Shown piece after piece: positions 1 to 6,709 of a stretch of 64,000 nucleotides of DNA (position 1 is its first letter; each line of letters begins with the position of its first letter). This DNA is from UBA4781 sp963674975 (GTDB lineage Bacteria; Chloroflexota; Anaerolineae; Anaerolineales; Anaerolineaceae). The stretch is taken from assembly GCA_963674975.1 (NCBI GenBank), contig OY771913.1, forward strand, positions 2,046,001-2,110,000. Direction: 5' to 3'. A program made the translations under genes and the position numbers. Below the pieces are notes generated by a model. It saw only the letters and a program-made list of their open reading frames with translations, was not told the DNA's origin and searched no databases.

Positions 1-492
1 CACCCCGTTGCGGTTATAGGGCAGGAAGGCATTTTCTAATTGGAAGAAATCTTTGAAATCATAGGTATATCCAACGCCAATGGTGGGTCCGTGATATCCG
101 TTGCACCAGGTGACGTAGTAGCGATCTTCAAGCCAGGTAACCCGCGGATCGTAGGAATATAGAAAGGTCATTATCTCTTCATTATTCTTTTCTTCTGCTT
201 TCCAATGGATGCGTTCATCAGATAACTGCCAGTCAATACCGTTATCACTGAACCCAACGTGTAATTGCTGAATGCGGGTCTTTGTATCACAGCGGAAAAC
301 TCCGACAAACTTGTTATTAAAAGGCACTACTGCGCTGTTGAAAATGCTGTTTGCGGAGGGGATCAGATCGCGTGGGATGATGGGATTTTTTGAATAACGC
401 CAGAGGATATCTTTGCTTTCAGCGGGTCTTTCTTCCCATGGAATATTGGGCAGGGGAGGACAGTTTTTCAGCAGCTCATATTTTCCGTTCAT
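1..492 (-). CDS. GH130 family beta-mannoside phosphorylase (partial, runs off the left edge)
   Basis: The first 163 residues of a protein whose C-terminus lies outside the window. GH130 enzymes phosphorolyse beta-1,4-mannosides such as mannosyl-glucose or manno-oligosaccharides, releasing mannose 1-phosphate in the cytoplasm. Visible family features are SILWRYSKNP-like N-terminal spacing (here DILWRYSKNPIIPRD), FNSAVVPF, VGVFRCD, and the block YSYDPRVTW holding the Asp-Pro-Arg expected at the active site. There is no signal peptide. The ATG at 492 has a GAGAGGG ribosome site 7 nt upstream and lies only 15 nt after the epimerase gene, so the two are co-transcribed. The sub-family (mannosylglucose versus mannooligosaccharide phosphorylase) cannot be decided from the fragment. 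Confidence 0.88.
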   Translation of the reverse strand, partial: MNGKYELLKNCPPLPNIPWEERPAESKDILWRYSKNPIIPRDLIPSANSIFNSAVVPFNNKFVGVFRCDTKTRIQQLHVGFSDNGIDWQLSDERIHWKAEEKNNEEIMTFLYSYDPRVTWLEDRYYVTWCNGYHGPTIGVGYTYDFKDFFQLENAFLPYNRNGV

Positions 493-507
493 TTTTTTCC
501 CTCTCTT

Positions 508-1698
508 TTATTCTGATAATCGTTCGATCATCTCAAAGCACATGCGGCTCTCGTGATAAGCGCTTTCCCATGGTCCTATCTTGGGGCTGGTCTGGTCGAC
601 TGCGCCATTAGCTGTCAGGCGCTTGAACCATCCACCGTGTTCTTTATCAATAAGTTTCTTTTGAATGAAATCCCAGCAGATCTGGCTGGCTTGCATTAAT
701 TCCGGTTTATGCGAAAGCTGGTATGCATTGTAGAATCCGATCACAGCTTCTGCCTGAGGCCACCATTCTTTATCATTCTGACTGATTTTATCTATCGTAC
801 CTTCCTGGATGATGCTGCCATCGGCATCTATTCCGGTAGAGAATACTGTTTCCGCCAGTTTCAATGTGATGGACCGGATCTTTGTTTGGGTTGCAGCATC
901 TCCTAAAACGCCGGCAGCTTCATCAAGCAGCCAGCTGCCCTCGATCTCATGCCCGCAGGAAATGCGATCGGATAACGACTGCCATTTTTTATCTAGAAAG
1001 AGTTTGAAATGTCCACTTTGTGGATCGATGATGTGTTCGATGAAATCAAACAGCAGGGTTTGCAGACTGCTGTGCAGGGTGTCGTCTCTCCAGGTACTCA
1101 ACAGATTGGTGTATGCCTCGATCAGATGCAGTAATGTGTTCATCGATTTACTGCAGTTCATGTCTTTAGGGCTGAGACGCATATCTGCCAGTGGAGAGAA
1201 ATCGTGGGTGCTTCCTTCGATATACCCCCCAAATTGAAGATCACGGGCATGTTTTTCGATGAGATAGTAAATAGTAATGGCACGCTCAAGGCTTGTTGGA
1301 TTATGGGCTGCTTTAAAGAACTCGCTGTAGCCGTAGATGCCAAATGCCTGTGCATAATACTGCTTGCGGTCGGAAACGGGATTTCCCTGTCGGTCGACCG
1401 ACCAATACAATCCCTGATATTCTTTATCCCAGAATGCAGAATTCAGATAATCGTAAGCTCTTTGTGCGATCTGCAGGTATGCTTCTTTTTGATACAGGAT
1501 ATAGGCACGGGAAAATGTCCACAAGATCCTGGCACAGGTCACCGCAGTTCGGGAGATATCGTTATCGATCTGCCCATCATTGTAAACAGCGCCAAAAAAA
1601 CCGCCGTTTTCAACATCGGGGGCGGTTTTCGTCCAGTAGGGCAGAATGTTATCAAGCAGTTCTTTTTCGAATTGTGATCTTGTGAATGATTTATTCAT
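508..1698 (-). CDS. AGE-family epimerase, probable cellobiose/mannobiose 2-epimerase
   Basis: A 396-residue (alpha/alpha)6-barrel enzyme of the N-acylglucosamine 2-epimerase superfamily. Cellobiose 2-epimerases interconvert the reducing-end glucose and mannose of beta-1,4 disaccharides. Numbered from the ATG at 1698, the family blocks are RTAVTCARILW near residue 50, SCGHEIEGSWLLDEA near 248-262 with the conserved His, EWWPQAE near 311-317, and PWESAYHESR near 377-386 with the C-terminal His. Length matches the family. An in-frame TTG at 1701 is the only alternative start; neither has a clear ribosome site. The gene precedes a GH130 phosphorylase, which fits the known mannobiose route: epimerise mannobiose to mannosyl-glucose, then phosphorolyse it. 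Neighbour and family fit are strong; the exact substrate is inferred. Confidence 0.88.
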   Translation of the reverse strand: MNKSFTRSQFEKELLDNILPYWTKTAPDVENGGFFGAVYNDGQIDNDISRTAVTCARILWTFSRAYILYQKEAYLQIAQRAYDYLNSAFWDKEYQGLYWSVDRQGNPVSDRKQYYAQAFGIYGYSEFFKAAHNPTSLERAITIYYLIEKHARDLQFGGYIEGSTHDFSPLADMRLSPKDMNCSKSMNTLLHLIEAYTNLLSTWRDDTLHSSLQTLLFDFIEHIIDPQSGHFKLFLDKKWQSLSDRISCGHEIEGSWLLDEAAGVLGDAATQTKIRSITLKLAETVFSTGIDADGSIIQEGTIDKISQNDKEWWPQAEAVIGFYNAYQLSHKPELMQASQICWDFIQKKLIDKEHGGWFKRLTANGAVDQTSPKIGPWESAYHESRMCFEMIERLSE

Positions 1699-1726
1699 CA
1701 ATAAACCGTTGAAAAAGTTGAAATAC

Positions 1727-1740
1727 TGGGAACGCTCCCA
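1727..1740 (-). promoter_or_regulatory. LacI-type operator over the transcription start of the mannoside operon
   Basis: TGGGAACGCTCCCA is a 14-bp near-perfect palindrome that fits the LacI-family operator form TGNNANCGNTNNCA. It lies just downstream of a minus-strand -10-like hexamer TACAAT (1744-1749), so it would cover the expected start point near 1737. A LacI-family repressor released by a mannoside is the natural reading; no such regulator gene is in the window. Confidence 0.6.
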
Positions 1741-1814
1741 ACTATTGTAATTTTACCATGAATGCGGCATTCCAAACGGTTGAAAGACTCCGCTTTCAAT
1801 AAGAAATATGGGTT

Positions 1815-2717
1815 TTATTTTTTTGAAATTATGGAATTTTTCTTGGTATTTGTCAGCACAGTCCCAAGCGTGGCAATTAATAAACTGATCCAAGCTTGAA
1901 TAGAGAGTGTATCGCCCAGAAAGATCCATGATAGCAGCGCGATCTGCACCAGCATGGAATTATTGATGATCCCGGATTCCATTGCGCTGAGCACCTGCAG
2001 CGATTTATTCCACAGGGTGAATGCAAATGCTGTGTTGATTGTCGCAAGACACAGGATCACAAGCCAATTGGTAATGCTTAATGAAGGGAAATCTTCAAAG
2101 ATGAATCCTGCGGTTAACAGCAGTACAGCCCCAATGCTCATGCTGATGCCGGTGGTAACGGCGGCTGGGATGGTCCCACCGCGATTTATCCGCCTTCCCA
2201 GTAAAGAGCCGATAGAGGTGGATAGAACGGTAATTCCCGCGAATAAATATCCTGTCCAGGTCCCGCCGCCTAATGGATTGGGTGAAAAATAGAGCAGAAC
2301 ACCGCTGAAGAAAACTGCCATACCGATCCACTGCAGCCAGGTGGGTCTTTCTTTCAAAAAGATTATTCCCAATAAAGTAATGATGACAGCGCTGAAGTTG
2401 AGCAGCAAGCTAAAGGTAGTCGTTTCCAGATACTGCAGTGTGATGAATTGCCCGCCCTGTGTGAGCGTGTAGTAGATGATGCCCAGGCAAATTAATAAAA
2501 CCCAATCTTTTTTTTGCAGCTTTTTGATGGCGTCTTTGTTTTTGAGTAATCCGGGCAGCAGGATCAGCGCAGCAATAGAATAGCGCAGCCCTGCAAAGAT
2601 CAAGGGAGGAATATCTGTGATCGTAAATTTGATCAGCACCCAGGAAAAGGACCATAAAACGGTTACCAGCAGAGCTTGAAAAACTGCTTTCGTGTGTGCG
2701 CGATTCGATTTTTCCAT
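1815..2717 (-). CDS. EamA/DMT superfamily transporter
   Basis: A 300-residue integral membrane protein with about ten hydrophobic segments and two EamA repeats, the layout of drug/metabolite exporters (RhaT/YdcZ/RarD type). The first repeat begins near residue 12 (VTVLWSFSWVLIKF) and ends with the typical FLKERPTWLQWIGMAVFFSGVLL block near residue 125. The second covers about 155-290 and ends with WIFLGDTLSIQAWISLLIATLGTVL. Substrate cannot be read from sequence; family members export amino acids, metabolites or drugs. Its divergence from the threonine operon makes amino-acid export possible but unproven. The start codon has no Shine-Dalgarno and lies about 4 nt from a predicted transcription start. 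Confidence 0.88.
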   Translation of the reverse strand: MEKSNRAHTKAVFQALLVTVLWSFSWVLIKFTITDIPPLIFAGLRYSIAALILLPGLLKNKDAIKKLQKKDWVLLICLGIIYYTLTQGGQFITLQYLETTTFSLLLNFSAVIITLLGIIFLKERPTWLQWIGMAVFFSGVLLYFSPNPLGGGTWTGYLFAGITVLSTSIGSLLGRRINRGGTIPAAVTTGISMSIGAVLLLTAGFIFEDFPSLSITNWLVILCLATINTAFAFTLWNKSLQVLSAMESGIINNSMLVQIALLSWIFLGDTLSIQAWISLLIATLGTVLTNTKKNSIISKK

Positions 2718-2718
2718 T

Positions 2719-2757
2719 ATGAGAAATATTATCTCATATGCAGGAAGTAACTGCCAA
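2719..2757 (-). promoter_or_regulatory. Promoter of the DMT transporter with an overlapping palindrome
   Basis: On the minus strand TTGGCA (2752-2757) and GATAAT (2728-2733) are 18 nt apart, placing the start point near 2721, four bases before the ATG at 2717. The -10 is embedded in an inverted repeat, ATGAGA (2719-2724) / TCTCAT (2732-2737) with a 7-nt centre, a plausible repressor site. Both elements are read by eye only. Confidence 0.4.
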
Positions 2758-2842
2758 TGAGGTGCGATATCCGATCACGAACCCCTTCTTTGTGAAAATT
2801 GCGCAATATTTCTCTAATAATTCATCAATTCTGGATTCTTAC

Positions 2843-2871
2843 TTGACTGGACAGCTTCTCGATGGTATAGT
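2843..2871 (+). promoter_or_regulatory. Promoter of the threonine operon
   Basis: TTGACT (2843-2848), a 17-nt spacer, and TATAGT (2866-2871) form a near-consensus sigma-70-type promoter. The expected start is near 2878-2879, only 4-5 nt before the leader-peptide ATG at 2883, so the leader mRNA would be almost leaderless. Confidence 0.75.
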
Positions 2872-2882
2872 AGTGCCCAATT

Positions 2883-2993
2883 ATGAACGGCTATCGAAAT
2901 TACGCAACAACTACAGGTACTGGTACCACAGCTACTACTCATCACAATTGTGATGCAGGGTTGCGACGCGTATTCGAAAGCAGACGGCAGTAG
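2883..2993 (+). CDS. thrL: Threonine operon leader peptide (36 aa)
   Basis: A 36-codon ORF whose residues 9-19 read TTTGTGTTATT: eight threonines in eleven codons, using ACA, ACT and ACC. It ends in TAG at 2991. It lies between a near-consensus promoter and an intrinsic terminator directly upstream of aspartokinase, asd and thrC, the arrangement of ribosome-mediated attenuation in enterobacterial thr and ilv operons. Stalling on Thr codons when charged tRNA-Thr is scarce would favour the antiterminator. There is no Shine-Dalgarno, because the transcript starts within about 5 nt of the ATG. The Thr run is directly visible; the regulatory role is inferred from context and RNA pairing. Confidence 0.85.
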   Translation: MNGYRNYATTTGTGTTATTHHNCDAGLRRVFESRRQ

Positions 2994-3053
2994 ATCCGGT
3001 CTATCTACAAACAGAAAAAGAAACGCCTCGTAACCAACGAGGCGTTTTTCTTT
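2895..3053 (+). promoter_or_regulatory. Thr attenuator: anti-antiterminator, antiterminator and terminator helices
   Basis: Three competing pairings can be drawn. Region 1 CGAA-at-TACGC (2895-2905) pairs with region 2 GCGTA-TTCG (2968-2976) in nine base pairs with a 2-nt bulge. Region 2 GGTTGCGACGCGT (2959-2971) pairs with region 3 ACGCCTCGTAACC (3023-3035) in 12 of 13 positions, one of them G-U. Region 3 also forms the 5' arm of the terminator at 3021-3047. A ribosome stalled on Thr codons would mask region 1 and free region 2 to hold region 3. A ribosome at the stop codon 2991 would cover region 2 and allow termination. A further small hairpin, CATCAC-AATT-GTGATG (2940-2955), lies between the Thr codons and region 2. 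Confidence 0.75.
3021..3053 (+). terminator. Intrinsic terminator of the thr attenuator
   Basis: AAACGCCTCG (3021-3030) and CGAGGCGTTT (3038-3047) form a perfect 10-bp stem with a 7-nt loop TAACCAA, followed by a T-rich tract TTCTTT. It stands 33 nt before the aspartokinase start, so it must control read-through into the operon. Confidence 0.85.
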
Positions 3054-3085
3054 ATCTGACTTTATTCATTATTTGAGAGGTGCTT

Positions 3086-4543
3086 ATGGTTGCCAAAGGA
3101 GAAAGTAAGACCGGTCAGCACGGGAGGACTCTCGTCATGAAGTTTGGGGGCACTTCGGTTGGAAGCAGCCAGGCGATCCGGTTGGCTGCAAGTATTGTGC
3201 AGGAAGAATCTTCCCGTTGGAAAAAACTGGTGGTGGTCGTATCTGCTATGAGTGGGGTTACGGATGCGTTGATCGCCTGTGCAAGAGCGGCAGTTGTGGG
3301 GAGCGATCAAAAATATGAGGATATCATCAATACCTTGTATGCAAAACATTCTGATTCCCTTGATACACTACTGGAGCAGAGCGAAAAACGAAAACAGGTT
3401 TGCGAAGAAGTGGATGAATTGTTCAAGACGCTGCATACCCTGTGTCGCGGCATTCAGATCATGGGTGAGCTGACTCCCCGCGGGATGGATGCCGTGGTTT
3501 CTATTGGGGAGCGTTTGAATGCCCGCGTTTTCAGTGCGCTGCTTCTGCAGAAGGGCATCAAGAGCCAGCCGGTAGATGCCACACAGCTTATTATCACGGA
3601 TGCTTCATTCCAGCAGGCTCGTCCTATCATGGAAAAAACCTGCCAGAAGATCAGGGCTGTTCTTGATCCACTCTTTGAGCAAAAGATGGTGCCTGTTGTC
3701 ACCGGGTTTATCGCTGCGACCGAAGAGGGTATTACCACCACGCTAGGCAGGGGAGGAAGCGATTATACGGCGGCAATTCTGGGCGACTGCCTTGACGCAG
3801 ATGAGGTCTGGACCTGGACAGATGTAGATGGAGTGATGACTGCCGATCCGCGTATTGTGCCGGATGCATGTGTGATCCCGGAAATTTCCTACAATGAGAT
3901 ATCTGAAATGGCTTATTTTGGGGCGAAAGTGCTGCACCCAAAAACCATTCGTCCTGTCGTAGAGCGAAATATCCCGCTGTGGGTGAAAAATACTTTTAAT
4001 TCTTCATGCCCGGGTACACGAATTGATGGCACACATCATGCCGGCAATGGAAAGATCACAGCGGTTACGGCTATTCGAGGACTCAGCATGATCACGGTCG
4101 AAGGACACGGTATGCTTGGGGTGCCGGGTATCGCTGCACGTACTTTTGCGGCAGTGGCAGAGCATGATGCCAGCGTGTTGATGATCTCACAATCCTCCTC
4201 CGAGCAGTCAATTTGTTTAGTCATTCCATCTGAGGCAGAAAAAAGAGTGATCAAAGCGGTCGAAAAAGAGATGCAGTATGAGTTGCTGCGTCATGATATC
4301 GATAGGGTGTGGGCGCAGCCTAACGTAGTCATTGTGACGGCTATTGGTGCGGGCATGCGTCAAACTCCGGGCGTTTCGGCGCATGTTTTTGGTGCACTGG
4401 GAAGAGAAAGTATCAATGTCATCGCTATTGCACAGGGTTCATCCGAATACAGCATCTCTGTGGTGGTTGATGAAGCAGATGCTGATCGAGCGGTTCGCAA
4501 GATCCACGAGGAGGTGATCATCAATGGTTCAAAGAAAGCATAA
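3086..4543 (+). CDS. Aspartate kinase (ThrA/LysC-type, monofunctional)
   Basis: This enzyme phosphorylates aspartate, the first step toward threonine, methionine and lysine. The kinase signature KFGGTSVG is at residues 19-26. The catalytic domain continues through GRGGSDYTAAI and VWTWTDVDGVMTADPR. Two ACT domains follow, one beginning ITVEGHGMLGVPG and one beginning VTAIGAGMRQTPG, so feedback control by an amino acid is expected. The chosen ATG has GAGAGG 5 nt upstream. A GTG two codons earlier and an ATG at 3137 with its own GGGAGG are alternatives, but 3137 would cut the first beta strand. At 485 residues it lacks a homoserine dehydrogenase domain. It is the first structural gene after the attenuator and overlaps asd by 20 nt. 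Confidence 0.93.
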   Translation: MVAKGESKTGQHGRTLVMKFGGTSVGSSQAIRLAASIVQEESSRWKKLVVVVSAMSGVTDALIACARAAVVGSDQKYEDIINTLYAKHSDSLDTLLEQSEKRKQVCEEVDELFKTLHTLCRGIQIMGELTPRGMDAVVSIGERLNARVFSALLLQKGIKSQPVDATQLIITDASFQQARPIMEKTCQKIRAVLDPLFEQKMVPVVTGFIAATEEGITTTLGRGGSDYTAAILGDCLDADEVWTWTDVDGVMTADPRIVPDACVIPEISYNEISEMAYFGAKVLHPKTIRPVVERNIPLWVKNTFNSSCPGTRIDGTHHAGNGKITAVTAIRGLSMITVEGHGMLGVPGIAARTFAAVAEHDASVLMISQSSSEQSICLVIPSEAEKRVIKAVEKEMQYELLRHDIDRVWAQPNVVIVTAIGAGMRQTPGVSAHVFGALGRESINVIAIAQGSSEYSISVVVDEADADRAVRKIHEEVIINGSKKA

Positions 4544-5585
4544 GATCCCTGTGGCAATCCTGGGAGCTACCGGTGCGGTGGGGCAGCGCTTTGTGCAGCT
4601 CCTGGCTGATCATCCCTGGTTTCAATTGGCGGCGCTGGCAGCTTCAGAACGCAGCAGTAATAAGAGCTATCAGGATGCCTGCGGTTGGCATTTGAATGAA
4701 CCAATGCCGGATTCGGTTAAAGAGATGAAAGTGATTCCCGTTGAACCGGGGATGCAGGCGGGCATCGTTTTTTCAGCTCTTCCGGCAAAGCTGGCGCGTG
4801 AGATTGAACCGCAGTTTGCCAAAGCCGGATATGTGGTTTGCTCGAATGCTTCCGCTTTCCGGCTTGACCCGTGCGTGCCGGTCATCATTCCCGAAGTGAA
4901 TGCTGATCATCTGGCACTGCTGAAGAAACAAAAAGAGGTATATGGGTGGGACGGGTTGATCATCACCAGCCCGAACTGCACCACCACCGGGATCGCTCTT
5001 CCCTTGAAGCCGATCGACGTGGACTTTGGCATCCGAAAGGTGTTTGCGGTCAGCCTGCAGGCGGTTTCGGGGGCTGGCTATCCGGGTCTTTCTTATCTGG
5101 ATATTCAGGATAATGTGATCCCATTTGTCAATGGCGAAGAAGAAAAGATGGAACGGGAATCGCGCGCCCTGCTGGGAAAAATGGAAGGCGACCGGCGGGT
5201 GGATGCTGATTTTATCTTCAGTGCTCAATCAAATCGTGTTCCTGTTTCAGATGGACATACCATTTGTCTTTCACTGGAGCTGAAAAACAAAGCCGGCATT
5301 GTCGAGATCAAGGAATCATTGAAAAGTTTTCATAGTCCTCTTGCAGAACAAGAATTACCCAGTATGCCGGATTTTCCCATTGTCGTTCGAGAAGAAGAGG
5401 ACCGCCCACAGCCGCGTAAAGATCGGGATAGCGGAGATGGTATGCAGGTGTCGGTTGGACGTGTTCGCCCCTGCCCGCTGCTGGATGTACGTATGGTTTC
5501 GGTGGTGCATAATACACTCCGTGGAGCAGCCAAAGGTGCTGTGTTGAACGCTGAACTGCTGGTGGCGGAGGGGGTTGTATCATGA
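4524..5585 (+). CDS. asd: Aspartate-semialdehyde dehydrogenase
   Basis: It reduces aspartyl phosphate to aspartate semialdehyde with NADPH. The 353-residue protein has the nucleotide-binding GATGAVG at 14-20 and the active-site Cys in SPNCTTTG (Cys152). The later SYLDIQDNVIPF and SAQSNRVPVSDGHT blocks belong to the archaeal/fungal-type branch rather than the E. coli type. The start has GAGGAGGTG 7 nt upstream, inside the aspartokinase end. The downstream HAD-like gene begins within the asd stop codon (ATGA), so translation is probably coupled along the operon. Confidence 0.95.
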   Translation: MVQRKHKIPVAILGATGAVGQRFVQLLADHPWFQLAALAASERSSNKSYQDACGWHLNEPMPDSVKEMKVIPVEPGMQAGIVFSALPAKLAREIEPQFAKAGYVVCSNASAFRLDPCVPVIIPEVNADHLALLKKQKEVYGWDGLIITSPNCTTTGIALPLKPIDVDFGIRKVFAVSLQAVSGAGYPGLSYLDIQDNVIPFVNGEEEKMERESRALLGKMEGDRRVDADFIFSAQSNRVPVSDGHTICLSLELKNKAGIVEIKESLKSFHSPLAEQELPSMPDFPIVVREEEDRPQPRKDRDSGDGMQVSVGRVRPCPLLDVRMVSVVHNTLRGAAKGAVLNAELLVAEGVVS

Positions 5586-6709
5586 AATGCTATGGACGGA
5601 ACACTTTATTTGATTTCTTAGGTGATCGAATTGTATACCGGAATCTCAACGCGATCGATGAATCGCTGCCCAGGCTGAAAGAAATTTGTGCGGTGCTGGG
5701 GATGCCCAATGGAACGGTTCCGCGCAAAACCTCACTCGATTATGCACGGGTCATTGTTCAACTGTTAAAAGAAGCACAACTTGCAGATGGGAAAAAGGAA
5801 CCTCTGGAACGTATTCTCTATGTTGGGGATACACGCATGAATGATGGGACCGCTTTTCGAAATATCTGCAAAGCAGGCAGATGGCAGGGCGCGGCTTTCA
5901 TCACCAGTGAAGATCAGGAATTGACAAAACTTGAAACAGAAGCTGATGGAAGCTCGATTCTTTTCTTTAGTAATCGTTGGGTGAATGTGCGCATTTTCCG
6001 CTCACTGCTTGAAACGAAAGACATTGAGATCGATGAAAGAACAGCGGTATTGATCGATATGGATAAAACGGCGCTGGGTGCGCGCGGTCGCAATGATAAG
6101 GTTATCGATCAGATTCGCATCAGTGCAGCGCAATTTGTCTTGCGGGAACTCCTTGCGGATGATTTCCGCATGGATGATTTTCAATCTGCTTACAAAATAT
6201 TGAATCTGCCAATTTTTCATCCTTTTACGGCAGATAATCAAGATTATTTGGTCTACATCTGCCTTGTCCTGGGCAGTGGGTTATTCCATCTTTCCGATAT
6301 ACAGGCTGCTGAGCAATCCAATCAATTGTTGAACTTTGAACAATTCTTGGAACAGGTCGATCAGAAGGTTCGGGAATTACCGGAGAAGATACGCCGGGTG
6401 CATAGAGAGGTTTATAGTCTGGTGAAAGCCGGTGATCCAACCCCCTTCAAACAGTTCCGCAGGGCGGAATATACTGCCACGATCGCTGCCATGGGTCAAC
6501 TTGAAGAAGGTGCTTCGGTGGATGATTTATTGGAAGGTGAGATTGTCATTACTCGCGAGGTACAGGAATTTGCACTAGATAGTGCTGCTGCCGGAGCGCT
6601 GGTGTTTGGTCTTTCTGATAAGCCGGATGAAGCTACGGCGAATGGTTCTGGAGCACCCTTGCACAAAAAGCTGACCCATGTGGTGGGAGGATTCAATGAG
6701 CGAAAATAG
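5582..6709 (+). CDS. HAD-like protein of unknown function inside the threonine operon
   Basis: A 375-residue soluble protein I cannot assign. Two segments resemble haloacid-dehalogenase motifs: RILYVGDTRMNDGTAF (GDxxxND-like motif IV, residues 82-88) and VLIDMDKTALGARGRND (DxDxT-like motif I, residues 159-163). The motif IV-like piece precedes motif I, opposite to the usual HAD order, so the fold may be permuted or one match fortuitous. It shares a 4-nt ATGA overlap with asd and overlaps threonine synthase by 14 nt, so it is firmly part of the pathway operon. The operon has no homoserine kinase or dehydrogenase gene. A role in homoserine phosphorylation, as for the HAD protein ThrH of Pseudomonas, is a hypothesis only. 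Confidence 0.55.
   Translation: MKCYGRNTLFDFLGDRIVYRNLNAIDESLPRLKEICAVLGMPNGTVPRKTSLDYARVIVQLLKEAQLADGKKEPLERILYVGDTRMNDGTAFRNICKAGRWQGAAFITSEDQELTKLETEADGSSILFFSNRWVNVRIFRSLLETKDIEIDERTAVLIDMDKTALGARGRNDKVIDQIRISAAQFVLRELLADDFRMDDFQSAYKILNLPIFHPFTADNQDYLVYICLVLGSGLFHLSDIQAAEQSNQLLNFEQFLEQVDQKVRELPEKIRRVHREVYSLVKAGDPTPFKQFRRAEYTATIAAMGQLEEGASVDDLLEGEIVITREVQEFALDSAAAGALVFGLSDKPDEATANGSGAPLHKKLTHVVGGFNERK

Noticed and set aside
809..1677. Several plus-strand ORFs opposite the epimerase gene
   Set aside because: They are antisense shadows of a well-supported protein.
2738..2953. 71-codon plus-strand ORF upstream of aspartokinase
   Set aside because: It runs through the promoter hexamers and the Thr leader in another frame, has no ribosome site, and shows no family features.
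2940..2955. CATCACAATTGTGATG as a DNA operator
   Set aside because: It lies inside the translated leader, downstream of the start point, and is better explained as a small RNA hairpin in the attenuator.
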